A stretch of DNA of 64,000 nucleotides from DAOVXM01 sp963746255 (GCA_963746255.1 CAVVAJ010000001.1:1-64000), one strand, 5' to 3'; shown: positions 46,496-56,492, numbered from the stretch's first letter. Numbers and translations: made by a program. The notes: generated by a model not told the origin, from the sequence alone.

Positions 46496-47562
46496 TCACA
46501 GTGCGGTAATGGTGCCCAGTCGATGCAGGGCAAACGTTGTGGGTCGCCATGGAGAAGACAAGCCGTCAATTGGGTGCGTCTCGATCCAACACGAATCTGC
46601 AAATGGCTTGATCTGATTATCCACCTCGATATCGCCATCAAGCAGGCATCCATACGCTAGCAGCTCAATCGGGTCGGTGCCAGCGTTGGTGAACACCGAT
46701 AAAACGTTGCGCAGTTCCGGCATATCAATGTTGTCACTGTTGGTATCGTCGTAGATGATCCCCTTAGTCAGGATCTCATCCGGATCTAGCAGGGTGCAGC
46801 CGCTGCTGCGATCCCACAATACTACAGCATAATTATTGGCGGGGTAGGCGGCTCTACCCCAGCGGATGAAATTGAGCAGGGTCTCCGGATCGCCCATGTT
46901 GGCTTCGCCAACTGCGGTGATCGCATTGGCGATTGTGGGCGTCATCCCTGGCGTAACGTGGTAGCGTTTCGTGTCCGTCCAGTCATCGTAAGCGGTGCTG
47001 TAGCCGCCTATGCGGTCCATCTGCACCACGATATCCACATTGGCGCTGGAACCCACACTCGACATCTCCAGGAAGTCATCCACCGCCGCCGCTTCCAGGT
47101 TGTTATCCCCATCCAGGTAGACCATGAAGGTCCACGAAACCGTGGTGGTATCGGTTAAGCACCACAGTGTGACATCATCGACAAAAGCGCGAATTGACGC
47201 TCTCGATCACTGACGGCCAGCCAGCAAGTTCCAGGTCAAGTCCGCGGGTTTAAAATTCGCATACCCTGAGGCAAGCCGCCCAACCGATCCAGTCAAACGA
47301 ATCTCATGTCGTTCCGATAGTTGTTGTATTGAAGGATCCACGCTCGGTACCGGTTTGCTGGCCAGGCGCTCCAGTAGCCCCCATGCGGCTTGAAGTCATC
47401 ATCATCCCACAACACGTTCCCCCCGGTGGTCCCATTGTTGTCGTAGACCGAGTGGAAACACCTGCCCCGCATCGTCAGGGTCCAGTAAGATCTGGCTGAT
47501 TGGCAAGCGTTCGATCGGGAGCGGGTGCTCGCCCGACGGAATGTCTGCGGGGTCAAGGGCAT
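46496..47562 (-). pseudogene. Clostripain-like (C11) secreted protease, degraded
   Basis: WTFMVYLDGDNNLEAAAVDD, VDIVVQMDRIGG, NYAVVLWDRSSG and IELLAYGCLLDG follow the order of C11 peptidases. The usual catalytic His (WxHG) is replaced by Arg, and the Cys of DxCLM survives in a changed context (YGCLLD). Upstream pieces in other frames encode a lectin/MAM-like segment with NVLWDDDDF and DDVTLW. Multiple frameshifts and the cut near 46500 indicate a dead gene, in reverse orientation to the array. Confidence 0.65.
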
Positions 47563-47789
47563 ATGCCTTATCCTTAGGCGTCAGGTTGTCGCAGGTTCAG
47601 CCGAGGGTGACTTCAAATGGAGATTGGTGTGCACTCTTCTGGCGAATAAACCTGAGCAGGCACTTCCGCCAGCACCGGTTAGGAGCTGCTCCATGATATG
47701 CCCAACACAACCAACAACATTACCAACCTCACCACGTAGCGCAGCGCGAGAAGATTGAAAATTACAAATAATGGCTATTCAATGAAACT

Positions 47790-47913
47790 GCCCAACCCTT
47801 AATGAAGCCGACCGTGCTCCGCACGGAGGGTACGTGACGCGATTTGCCAATTTTGATTCTTGAAAATAATCGTTTAGGGCAAAAACGCACGGCAAGTGAT
47901 GCAACCGTTGGGC
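47790..47913 (+). repeat. attC site (124 bp)
   Basis: R'' GCCCAAC (47790-47796), GACGCGATTTGCCAATTTTG and GGGCAAAAACGCACGG inner blocks, R' GTTGGGC (47907-47913). Confidence 0.8.
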
Positions 47914-47951
47914 TGCGAAAAACCCAATTGAAATGGATTGGAAAACAAAGA

Positions 47952-48398
47952 ATGTCAACAAGAAAACGACGGTTAGAAAGTCTCAACGAAACGGTATCAC
48001 AAGTGTTTTCTGCATGCCGGAAGATCACAAACCCCGAACTAATGGTTTATGAAGGCTGGACCGTCAAAGACGTTTTGGGGCATATCACGTATTGGCACGA
48101 AAGCTTCGCTCGAAATGTTGCGGATCTTGTAAATGACAAAAAACCAACACCCTTGCGAGGCAGTTACCGTGAACTCAATCAGCGCTGCTTTACCGAATTT
48201 GGTTCACTCGCGATTGAGGATATCCTGCTGCGCTTCGAACGAGCACACGAGGTAATTCAAGAGAACATCTTTAGCGCTCAAATTCTTCTCATACCGTACC
48301 GAATTGGGTCAAGAGATTATCCGCCGGAGGAGCACCTACAAATCGTCAACGATCACATCCAAGAACACATCAAAGATATTGAGGTAGCGCTCCGTTGA
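47952..48398 (+). CDS. DinB/DfsB-type four-helix-bundle cassette protein
   Basis: 148 residues from ATG 47952. VYEGWTVKDVLGHITYWHES near residue 35 and EEHLQIVNDHIQEHIKDIE at the end place conserved His residues as in the ClbS/DfsB and DinB families, metal-binding four-helix bundles often tied to thiol-dependent detoxification or toxin resistance. The last 30 codons are also found at 46081-46180. Confidence 0.75.
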   Translation: MSTRKRRLESLNETVSQVFSACRKITNPELMVYEGWTVKDVLGHITYWHESFARNVADLVNDKKPTPLRGSYRELNQRCFTEFGSLAIEDILLRFERAHEVIQENIFSAQILLIPYRIGSRDYPPEEHLQIVNDHIQEHIKDIEVALR

Positions 48399-48492
48399 AG
48401 GCTTCATCCTTCGGGTAAGCCTATCGCTGTTAAAGTCAAGCAAATCGGCAGGGCGCCGGGTTGTAGTTCAGACAAGAACACAAGCAAAGGCA

Positions 48493-48619
48493 GCCCAACC
48501 CTGCGTAGAGCCCGACCCGCCCGTTGCGGAAGGTGAGGGCCGTGTTTGGGGCAAATGTGGAACGGGTTTGTAAGCATCTCAAGTCATACCCGGCGGGCGG
48601 CTCATGGCAACCGTTAGAC
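48493..48619 (+). repeat. attC site (127 bp)
   Basis: R'' GCCCAAC (48493-48499), GACCCGCCCGTTGCGG arm with CCCGGCGGGCGG return, R' GTTAGAC (48613-48619). The 95 bp before it were duplicated to 46180-46250. Confidence 0.8.
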
Positions 48620-48645
48620 ACCATTAAATTCATTTGAAGAGATTC

Positions 48646-49134
48646 ATGGGCACCAAAGTCACGATCAAACACATGGTCCCAGGCGAGGAGGCGGTTGTCT
48701 CCAACCTAGTCACTTCAACCTTCCAGCGTAATGTTGCACCACTGTATGGCCAGGAAGGAATACATGAATTCCTCTCCTATGCAAATCCAAACGCTCTCCA
48801 CGATAGGCAGGCTAAAAATCACGTTGTTCTTGTCGCTTCCCATAATCGATCCATTGTTGGTGTTCTAGAACTCCGCGATCATTGTCATATTTCATTACTA
48901 TTTGTAGAGGGGTTTCATCAGCGTCAGGGAATAGGTCGGCGTCTGGTGAATGAGGCTTTGAGAATGATCAGAGTACATCATCCAGAAATGCGCGAAGTTT
49001 CAGTCAATTCATCACCGAATGCAGTAGATGCATATAAGCGTTTCGGCTTCCAAGTTACAGGTCAATTACAAGTAAAAAATGGCATAGGGTTTGTGCCCAT
49101 GATTCTCCCGCTAGACACTAAGAATGGCGCCTAA
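48646..49134 (+). CDS. GNAT acetyltransferase cassette
   Basis: 162 residues from ATG 48646 (an in-frame TTG lies 12 bp upstream). ISLLFVEGFHQRQGIGRRLV is the acetyl-CoA-binding motif A, followed by VNSSPNAVDAYKRFGFQ (motif B). The stop TAA lies inside the attC R'' core, a common cassette feature. Confidence 0.85.
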   Translation: MGTKVTIKHMVPGEEAVVSNLVTSTFQRNVAPLYGQEGIHEFLSYANPNALHDRQAKNHVVLVASHNRSIVGVLELRDHCHISLLFVEGFHQRQGIGRRLVNEALRMIRVHHPEMREVSVNSSPNAVDAYKRFGFQVTGQLQVKNGIGFVPMILPLDTKNGA

Positions 49135-49254
49135 CACCCACTGCAGCCAACCGGGCTGTCACCCGGAGGAGTGAGGCCCCAAAAGCAGAGGGGATGTGTT
49201 TGAAGAATTTCGGGATTTGCCAGTTCCGCCGGGCGCCTGAACAAATCGTTATGC
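49129..49254 (+). repeat. attC site (126 bp)
   Basis: R'' GCCTAAC (49129-49135), R' GTTATGC (49248-49254), inner GGGCTGTCACCCGG hairpin and CCGCCGGGCGCC. Confidence 0.75.
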
Positions 49255-49357
49255 CGCTAAATGTAATCATCGCCAAAATCCAAGACATTGCACTTAAGCA
49301 AAGGTTGAATTACTGCGAGATTAGGCTGTCTAATACTAGAAAAGTGAGGAATGACAA

Positions 49358-50153
49358 ATGACCGGCAATATACAAAAGGATGGCTTTCAAGTAGTCGACT
49401 TTCCACGTGTTCGCGAAATTGTGATTGACGTCATGGTTCCGGCACAGAACAAGCATATGATTCATGTTCTCTTCGAGGCTGATGTCACTGACGTACGAAA
49501 GTATCGGGAGAAAAAAAAGACTGAGGGAGCAGCTGTCCCTTCTTTAACAGCTTTCATCATAAAATGTGTAGCTGACGTTGCCATGACCAATAAACGTATT
49601 ACTGCGCTCAGATTCGCGTCGAGGAAACTTGCGATCTTCGATGATATGCATATTTCTTGCAATGTGGAAAAGGAGATCGATGGTCAAAATCAACCTATGG
49701 CGCACATTATCCGTCAGGCGAACAGGAAAAATATTAACGAGATACACGACGAGATTCACAGCTATGCGAACAGAAGGATATAAGAAGCAGGTCGGACCCC
49801 TCAAGAAATTTGCTATGTTACCTAGGTTCATGCGAGCGATCTTTTTCTCTTCCATGCTTTCAAATCCAAACAAGATTGCTAAACAAGGATTCAACATTAT
49901 AGTTACTTCTATGGGAATGTTCGGTGCGGGTGGCGGTCACATCATCCCATACCAGCACTGCTCTTTATGTATCTCCGTAGGTGGCATTACCAGAAAGCCC
50001 GGTATTGTTGAAGACCGTATCGAGCCTCGCGAATATCTTTCGATAACTGCGACTTTTGACCATGACATTACCGATGGCGCCCCCGCGGCACGTTTTGCCC
50101 AGGTTCTCAAGGAGTATATCGAACGTGGTCACGGCTTGTTGTCCGAGGAGTGA
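49358..50153 (+). pseudogene. Stand-alone 2-oxoacid dehydrogenase E2 catalytic domain, one frameshift
   Basis: About 265 residues after a break near 49770. HVLFEADVTDVRKYREKKK, IFDDMHISCNVEKEIDG, HIIRQANRKNINEIHDEI, then SMGMFGAGGGHIIPYQHC and ATFDHDITDGAPAARF (catalytic His-x-x-x-Asp-Gly) follow the E2 acyltransferase core in order. There is no lipoyl domain and no E1/E3 partner, so it is a free CoA-dependent acyltransferase of the E2/chloramphenicol-acetyltransferase fold. The substrate is unknown. Confidence 0.78.
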
Positions 50154-50322
50154 GGACAAAACACTGACATTATTAGGAGCAAGATCCTAAAAAAGGCGAT
50201 GCTGTTGATCTTGTATCGCAACTACAAGTTGATATTGTAGAACGTGAAAGTGAAGTCAACTTCTTTTCTATCGCGATTTAGCAGGACAAATATGATCATT
50301 AACAGCCTAGATTTTTTGAACG

Positions 50323-50496
50323 GCATAACATATCGCTTGAGCAGACGCCTTATCGGCGCAATCGCACCGGCGAGGGCGCTGACCTGGTCAAGGAGTCTTT
50401 TTTCGGTGGAAGCATGGCAGCCTCGTTGTAGTATATTTATGAGGCCTGTAAAAAGCCAAATATACCGGAAGGTGACGTGTTACGCACTAGTTAGGC
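50323..50496 (+). repeat. attC site, long (174 bp)
   Basis: R'' GCATAAC (50323-50329), ATATCGCTTGAGCAGACGCC, R' GTTAGGC (50490-50496). The ~170 bp between the E2 gene and this site hold nothing recognisable. Confidence 0.6.
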
Positions 50497-50530
50497 CGCG
50501 CGATGCTCTTCTACAGCAAAGAGAAGACTC

Positions 50531-51073
50531 TTGAAAGATAAACTGCTCGAGCAAGCCAAACGTGAATTTAGTCCTAAACAGCGGCTTGTTGCGTTGTTGG
50601 TTGAAGCCATCTTCTTCTTGATCATATTCCCATTTGTTCTCATTTCACTAGGAGAATCGCTCGACCAATGGTTGCAATGGTCGCCCATCCTGTACACAGC
50701 AATCAACCTTATCCTCGGTTTGCTGCTTATCGTGGCGGGTTGGCTATTCGCTATGTGGTCAATCTATGTTCAATTTACAATCGGAAGAGGAACACCCGTG
50801 CCACTCATGGCAACGCAGAAATTGATAATTCAACCGCCTTACACCTTCTGTCGCAATCCCATGGCATTAGGTGCTATTGTGATGTATCTGGGTGTTGCTA
50901 TTCTGTTTGGGTCAATTGGTGCTGGGCTGCTCGTGTTGCTTGGCGCTGGATGGTTGCTGTTTTACATCAAACGGATCGAAGAGAAAGAAATGGAGATGCG
51001 ATTTGGGCAGGCATACCATGAGTACAAACTGAGGACACCATTTCTAATACCCCGCTTTTGGGATCGACGTTGA
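50531..51073 (+). CDS. ICMT/PEMT-type membrane methyltransferase cassette
   Basis: 180 residues from TTG 50531, with about five membrane spans. PPYTFCRNPMALGAI and IEEKEMEMRFGQAYHEYKLRTPFLIP are the conserved C-terminal RNP and E-x-x-x-x-x-F-x-x-Y-x-x-Y blocks that bind SAM. It resembles NnrU/ICMT-like methyltransferases. Second such gene in the array after 44223. Confidence 0.8.
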   Translation: MKDKLLEQAKREFSPKQRLVALLVEAIFFLIIFPFVLISLGESLDQWLQWSPILYTAINLILGLLLIVAGWLFAMWSIYVQFTIGRGTPVPLMATQKLIIQPPYTFCRNPMALGAIVMYLGVAILFGSIGAGLLVLLGAGWLLFYIKRIEEKEMEMRFGQAYHEYKLRTPFLIPRFWDRR

Positions 51074-51094
51074 TCGATTTTTTACCCACTAGCC

Positions 51095-51224
51095 GCCCAT
51101 CACAGCGTGCACCCGACAGGTGGGATTCTGTGGCATTATCAAGCATTTTTCTGGCTTCGAGTTTTTTCTGCTCTCACAGTAAATTCCATGCCCGCCCACC
51201 AGCAAGTAACTCAAGCCGTTAGGC
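51095..51224 (+). repeat. attC site (130 bp)
   Basis: R'' GCCCATC (51095-51101), GTGCACCCGACAGGTGGG arm, CCCGCCCACCAGC return, R' GTTAGGC (51218-51224). The interior is very similar to 37557-37686. Confidence 0.85.
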
Positions 51225-51265
51225 TGCTCGAATTGAAACATCGGCTTTATCGAAAGGAAAATATA

Positions 51266-51526
51266 ATGTCGAAAGATGAGTTCTTGGTTGGCGATATGGT
51301 TGTCCTCTCAACCGAAGAATGGCAGGGAATAAGCGCCATCGTCAGTAAGCCTATTACTAAGGGGAGCGTTGGCCATGTACTTATACATGTGGGTGGCAAC
51401 ATTATTGGAGTAACAGTTTCAGCGGATGAGATCACTCTGGCTGATGAGACCACCAAGGGATTTGCTCAGCTTGCCTACAACCTAATCAAGCTGGGTAGTC
51501 ATGTAATAGAAAAGACACTAATCTAG
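51266..51526 (+). CDS. Hypothetical 86-residue cassette protein
   Basis: ATG 51266 has AAAGGAAA upstream. FLVGDMVVLSTEEWQGISAIVSK looks like a small SH3/KOW-like beta barrel start, with GHVLIHVGGNIIGVTVSADEI continuing strands and a helical tail. No family can be named with confidence. Confidence 0.6.
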   Translation: MSKDEFLVGDMVVLSTEEWQGISAIVSKPITKGSVGHVLIHVGGNIIGVTVSADEITLADETTKGFAQLAYNLIKLGSHVIEKTLI

Positions 51527-51643
51527 ATTGGCGCGTTGACCTAATGACTCAAAGCGAAAACCCATTGTTACTTCATAGGTACAGTTGGTATACGAACCCG
51601 GATGTTCGGAAACAGGAGCATCCTTCGTATGCTTTGTGTCGCA

Positions 51644-51731
51644 GCATAACAATTCAATAGAGCAGACGCCGGTAGCGGCGGCAAATCTATTTTCTGGTTC
51701 TATCCGGCGCCTCAGCTCGAGGCCGTTGGGC
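51644..51731 (+). repeat. attC site (88 bp)
   Basis: R'' GCATAAC (51644-51650), ATTCAATAGAGCAGACGCCGG arm, CCGGCGCCTCAGCTCGAGGCC, R' GTTGGGC (51725-51731). The 3' half matches 55872-55994. Confidence 0.8.
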
Positions 51732-51756
51732 GGCTGTAACACTGGGGTGGTTGTAA

Positions 51757-51784
51757 TTGACATGCGATTAACTGGAGTTACAAT
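51757..51784 (+). promoter_or_regulatory. Sigma70-like promoter inside the array
   Basis: TTGACA at 51757-51762 and TACAAT at 51779-51784, spacer 16 bp, just downstream of an attC core. It would transcribe the following BNR-protein cassette independently. The ~345 bp from here to 52129 also hold an abortive ATG at 51872 (11 codons). Confidence 0.55.
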
Positions 51785-52053
51785 TATTATGGGGGGAAAA
51801 CTTGCCTATTATGCAAAATTTTAGCGGTTATACTGGATAGCTCTGTTTTTTATGTTTATCAGGAGCATAATCATGAAAAAAGACTTGGGTACATCAGATA
51901 ATTAGGATTAGGGCTGCTTTTTCGATTTGCCCGTGTCTCTACCGCTGCGAAGCCGCCAGATTTAACTATAACAATACCGAAATCGACAGATACACTGACT
52001 ACAACATCAGAACCACAGGCGAAGGATAGCCTCGAAGCATCTGGGATTCAGTT

Positions 52054-52078
52054 GAGGTGTTTTATTCAAGAACACCTC
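52054..52078. terminator. Hairpin before the BNR-repeat gene
   Basis: GAGGTGTT / AACACCTC with a 9-nt loop at 52054-52078. No U-run follows on the plus strand. It lies 52 bp before the GTG start and may attenuate read-through from 51757. Confidence 0.45.
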
Positions 52079-52129
52079 ACAACATAGCTGCTTGCTGAGC
52101 GGCGAAATAGTTTAAAGGAGTGCTTCAAG

Positions 52130-54550
52130 GTGAGAAACAGAGTTACAGTAGTAGCAACGGTTTTGTTCGCAGCAGTATTCCTGATTATCTTGTTTGGCAT
52201 CTTTGAAGTGAGTGCAACACGCCCTCCGCTCAAAAGCGTTGGCCGCTCCAACGGAAGCCGATTCTCTGGAGGTCATTACTGTTGACCCGGCATCCGCTCC
52301 CAATGATCTCGATATCCCCATAGTGATTACTGGTACGGGCTTTACCGCCGAGCTATCTGGAACGCTGGTCATCACACAACCTTCAGCCTTTCTGGGAGAG
52401 AGCGCGCTGGTGGAGGTAACCTGGGAGAGCAGCCGCACGCTGGAGGCGACCGTGCCCTGGGGGATGGACCCCGGCGTGTACGCCCTGACCGTAGTCAACC
52501 CCGATGGGGAAGCGGGCAGCCTGACGAATGCCTTTACGGTCACTCAAGGCATTGGTATCTGGCAAACAGGCGGGCCATACGGCGGTTGGGTTGAATTCAC
52601 TTGTCCTGGGTGACAGCCAAGGTCAAACCATATATGCCACTGTAAGTAACGTCGGCCTGTTTCGCAGCCGGGATGGTGGCACCAGTTGGGAATTGATCTT
52701 TATCGAGATCGGTCATGAAAATCGCCCTGAGGTAGATCCGACGAACCCCGACCAGATTTACATCTCCAAATATGCTTCGGGGAAAACTGGACTATACCAG
52801 TCTGAAGATGGCGGTGACACCTGGACAGCCATGCCAACACCAATGCCCGACATAATTCTTGGCAACTTTCGTGCTTTTGTCAATCCCCATAATGGCACCT
52901 TGTATGGCGCGCTATTCTCCGATCTTACTGACGTTTTACTAGGTCTCTATCGCTTTGACGAACCGAATCAAACCTGGATCCGCCTGGAAGAGAGCGGTCT
53001 GCTGGATGAGACTACAGCGGTAACAGTGGTTGGATTTGATCCGCTAGATCCCCAGACCATGTACGCGGGCCTATTCGGTGGTCTGGTGATCCAGAGTACC
53101 GATGCAGGCCAGACCTGGTCCGCCCACAGCCAGTCACCCTTGGACAACATCACGGAGCTGGTTATCAACCCGGTGGGGGGAGATCTATGGATGTGTGGCC
53201 CTGGTGGTATATTGCCCGGCGGCCTGTACAGATACGATGGCGATGAATGGCTCTCGATGTATAGTTCGCTATATTATCCCACCGCAGTCAGGAATATCAT
53301 TCTTGACCCAGATGCCGCTGATCCGCAGAGCCAGCACATCTGGATCGCTGCTGTCCAGGATGGCCTGTTGAAATCCGAAGATGGTGGGCAAAACTGGTCG
53401 TCCATTGGCCCGGGTACAGAAGCTGTTGCACTGAATCCATTGGACCCTCAAACGATCTACGGAGGTAGCCCCGAAGGGCTCTCCAAAACCAGCGACGGCG
53501 GCGCAAGTTGGCAGCCCTCCAACGAAGGACTGACCGGCATCGTCCCCAGTTATTTGGCTGTCAATCCACTCAACCCGGCGGTTATATACGGTCTGCTGTT
53601 CGTATTTTTGGTTCACAAGACGGCGGCGAATCATGGCAGCAACTGAATGAGGGTGGCGGCCCCATCGTTGTGGACCCGACCAACCCACAACATGTGGTGG
53701 TCGGCACTTTCATTGCCGACGATGGCAGGCATTTCAACCGCCAGTTCGTTATCCCATTGCCGCCTGGAATGGATCCGAATAAGTATCAAGCGATCATCAA
53801 TACCATAGTTGCACGACCCGGTAAGTGGTTGATGGGTGTGGGGTATTTCGATGGACAATTACCCTACTTCAATTACGATGGTGGCGGTGGGATTTATCTC
53901 AGCGAGGATGGTGAAAACTGGACATGGGTTGGCCCGGTTCATACCTGTCCACCATCAGGGCTGGGTTTCGATCTTGTCGATGAGAACATCTTCTATGCGG
54001 TGACATCCGGTCATTTTGGTGGCATAACTTGTGAGGGTACTTTCCTGAGAAGTACAAACGGCGGGCAAACCTGGCGGGAGTGTACGGTCTCCCACCTGAC
54101 CCGGGTAGCTTTATCGCCATTGAACCGACACCGCCCTACCGCCTTTTTCTTAACGGCAGTTTTGTTTCTATAGACCAGGGTGTCACTTGGAGTGCAGTCA
54201 ACGGCCCTTCTGAGTCCTACATCAACCAGCTGTTGTTCTTGCCGGAATCACCATCCACGCTGTACGCGGCCACAGGGGTTGGTTTGTTCCGTACAATGGA
54301 TGGAGCCCAGACTTGGCGGCGCGCATCCGGTACTTTGGGGCAGTTGGAAATTTGGTCTCTGGCTGGAACAATTGTCGAAGGTCGGCAGATTCTGTATGTG
54401 GCCTCGGTTGGCGGATCCGTGGATGCAGGAGAAACACAAGTATCCGACCTGGTAAACAACAGCACCTTGGTCAACCCCGGCGTCTACCGTTATACTACAT
54501 CTACTCAATACATCTACCTGCCAGTTGTATCTAAAATGAACGCGCCATAA
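52130..54550 (+). pseudogene. Secreted IPT-domain and BNR/Asp-box beta-propeller protein, frameshifted
   Basis: GTG 52130 is preceded by AAAGGAG. Signal peptide, then after a shift near 52235 an IPT/TIG-like domain (ITVDPASAPNDLDIPIVITG to NAFTVTQ). Shifts near 52560, 53600 and 54110 lead through at least nine Asp-box motifs such as SRDGGTSW, SEDGGDTW, STDAGQTW, SEDGGQNW, TSDGGASW, STNGGQTW and SIDQGVTW, typical of sialidase/VPS10-like propellers. The end is YIYLPVVSK plus MNAP. About 800 residues when joined. No sialidase catalytic RIP or Tyr-Glu set is evident; likely carbohydrate-binding or structural. Confidence 0.78.
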
Positions 54551-54564
54551 TTTGGAATACGGCC

Positions 54565-54692
54565 TCCCAACCCTGGCTCAACCTGAACGCTGCGGGGCAG
54601 CGCGTACAAAACGGCGCGATTTTGAGCCAATCAGGCGGGGCAAAGCGGCTTGTGGGTTCACATCGCAGCGGCAGGTTAGCCTCTTGTTAGGC
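54565..54692 (+). repeat. attC site (128 bp)
   Basis: R'' TCCCAAC (54565-54571), CTGAACGCTGCGGGGC, GGCGCGATTTTGAG, CATCGCAGCGGCAGG, R' GTTAGGC (54686-54692). Confidence 0.75.
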
Positions 54693-54742
54693 GGCATGTC
54701 CCACACGCCGGGAATGACATATCTAGATTGAGTAGGGTGTTC

Positions 54743-55822
54743 ATGTCTAGGATCAGCATTGTAGTCGTGACATTGTCCGTCTTGTTGGGGGCGTGCACCG
54801 GCACAACGGAGCTGCTGCCTCACTCTGTCTATTATCGATATGGCACTGGGGAAGACACCCAGGTTTGGCGGCTGGAAACCGACGGCGTCACGAAAGTGCA
54901 GATCACCGACGAAGAATACGGCGTGGACGACTTCTCCGTTTCAGCGGCAGACGGCAGCCTCGCCTTCGTTAGCAACAATCAGCTCTTCCTGCTGGATAAT
55001 GACGGCGAAAACCGCCGGATGGTAGCGGATGGCAACCAGGTGGACAAAGAAATCGAGGACTACGTCGATCGCGGGTTCATCGGGTCTCCGGTCCTCTCGC
55101 CCGACGGCCGGACGCTCGCGTACGGTTTCGACGGCCTACATCTCTACGACATCGCCACCGGCCAGGATGAGCACGTGCTCACCAACCTGGGTAACCTTCT
55201 GGGCGAGCCATTTGTGTTCTCGAAGGAAAACTACATCCCAGGTCCCTGGTCACCCGATGGCAGCCAGCTGCTGATCATCATGTACTACTTCGAGGGGAGC
55301 ACCCTTGCCGTGATGGAACCGGGCGAAGCCGAGCCATTCAGACGGTTGTGGTCCGACGGCGCGGTGTGCTGCACATACCATTGGACGCCAGACGGAAGGT
55401 CGGTGCTGGTGGCGAATCCAAGCTACGGCGTCCATTGGCCGGGCTTATGGAGATACGACGCTGAGACAGGTGAGAGATCCGACCTGGTGGCCACCCTCCC
55501 CGGCTTGCCCCATTTCGTGGGTTGGCCTGTGCAGCTTCCTTCCGGTGACCTGCGGTACTTCCACGGCGAGCGGTTTTCGCCGGATGAAGGGATCCCGTTG
55601 GTCATGGTGCGCAGCGGTCCGGAAGGTAAGGATCGGACTCAAGTCCGTCCTGAGGAGTTCCATATTGCCAATGCCTTGTGGGTGGAGGATGGCTCGCTGG
55701 TCCTCATCTCGCAGTCTTCTAACGGCAACGGCATGGATGTGGTTCTGGCGCGGCCAGACGGAAGCCCGCTACAAGTACTTATCGAAGGGGAGCACATCTG
55801 GGACCTGGCGTGGGGACCGTGA
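54743..55822 (+). CDS. WD40-like beta-propeller lipoprotein (TolB-like) cassette
   Basis: 359 residues from ATG 54743 (a TTG 15 bp upstream is possible). The signal VVTLSVLLGAC has a lipobox. PD40-type blades follow: VLSPDGRTLAYGFDGLHLYD, PWSPDGSQLLIIMYY, HWTPDGRSVLVANP and a final EHIWDLAWGP. No catalytic domain. It is intact, GC-rich compared with neighbours, and flanked by attC sites. Probable ligand- or protein-binding surface protein. Confidence 0.82.
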   Translation: MSRISIVVVTLSVLLGACTGTTELLPHSVYYRYGTGEDTQVWRLETDGVTKVQITDEEYGVDDFSVSAADGSLAFVSNNQLFLLDNDGENRRMVADGNQVDKEIEDYVDRGFIGSPVLSPDGRTLAYGFDGLHLYDIATGQDEHVLTNLGNLLGEPFVFSKENYIPGPWSPDGSQLLIIMYYFEGSTLAVMEPGEAEPFRRLWSDGAVCCTYHWTPDGRSVLVANPSYGVHWPGLWRYDAETGERSDLVATLPGLPHFVGWPVQLPSGDLRYFHGERFSPDEGIPLVMVRSGPEGKDRTQVRPEEFHIANALWVEDGSLVLISQSSNGNGMDVVLARPDGSPLQVLIEGEHIWDLAWGP

Positions 55823-55871
55823 AGATCACGGAACGAACCACGGACATTGCCGGCAATATCTCCGTTGCTCC

Positions 55872-55994
55872 GCCTAACCGCTCACTGGAGGCGACCGGGG
55901 ATGCGGCGCGATTTGCAGGCGACGGAACTGATTAATTCTCTTGGGAAATAAGAGTAGAAGCGAACCCCGGCGCCTCAGCTCGAGGCCGTTAGAC
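55872..55994 (+). repeat. attC site (123 bp)
   Basis: R'' GCCTAAC (55872-55878), GATGCGGCGCGATTTGCAGG, CGGCGCCTCAGCTCGAGGCC, R' GTTAGAC (55988-55994). Confidence 0.85.
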
Positions 55995-56048
55995 GGCATG
56001 TTGGTAAAAGTCACATCATCAGTGGTATTGGAGGTTTGCCTAGCGCCC

Positions 56049-56492
56049 TTAATCAAATGCCGACCATGAAAACTCCTCTGATTCGAAAGAAATGTAGGCA
56101 ATCGAATGACCAGATGCATGGAAAGCCACCGTAACGGTGACCTGCTTCGCCTTTTCAAATTTAGCCTGGTAATACACGACGTAAAACTCATCCGCTTGGG
56201 TTACTTGATCAACATTGCGGGAAAGGTATTTCCCGATTTTGTTGTCCAACTCCGGTTTCCAGGCCGCGAAATCGGTGACGGGTAGTTCATCGTACATATC
56301 GGAATCAAAGTCGCGTGAAAACGCCTCATAGTCGTTGGCTGTTAATCCCGCAAACAGGTTGTCAGTGGCGGCTTCACTATATGCAAGCACGGCGGCTTTT
56401 TCGGTGCCAGAGAGTGGCCTTTCGCACGCGGTGAGCCAGACGAAGGTGATCAAGACTAGGACGACAATAGGGTATCTAGCGATCTTTCTCAT
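56049..56492 (-). CDS. DUF3887-like small lipoprotein, reverse-oriented cassette
   Basis: 147 residues from ATG 56492. YPIVVLVLITFVWLTAC is a lipoprotein signal (lipobox LTAC). The mature part (ADEFYVVYYQAKFEKAKQ, VTVAFHASGHSIAYISFESEE) resembles the cystatin-like DUF3887 fold. It is transcribed against the array direction, so it needs its own promoter. Confidence 0.65.
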   Translation of the reverse strand: MRKIARYPIVVLVLITFVWLTACERPLSGTEKAAVLAYSEAATDNLFAGLTANDYEAFSRDFDSDMYDELPVTDFAAWKPELDNKIGKYLSRNVDQVTQADEFYVVYYQAKFEKAKQVTVTVAFHASGHSIAYISFESEEFSWSAFD

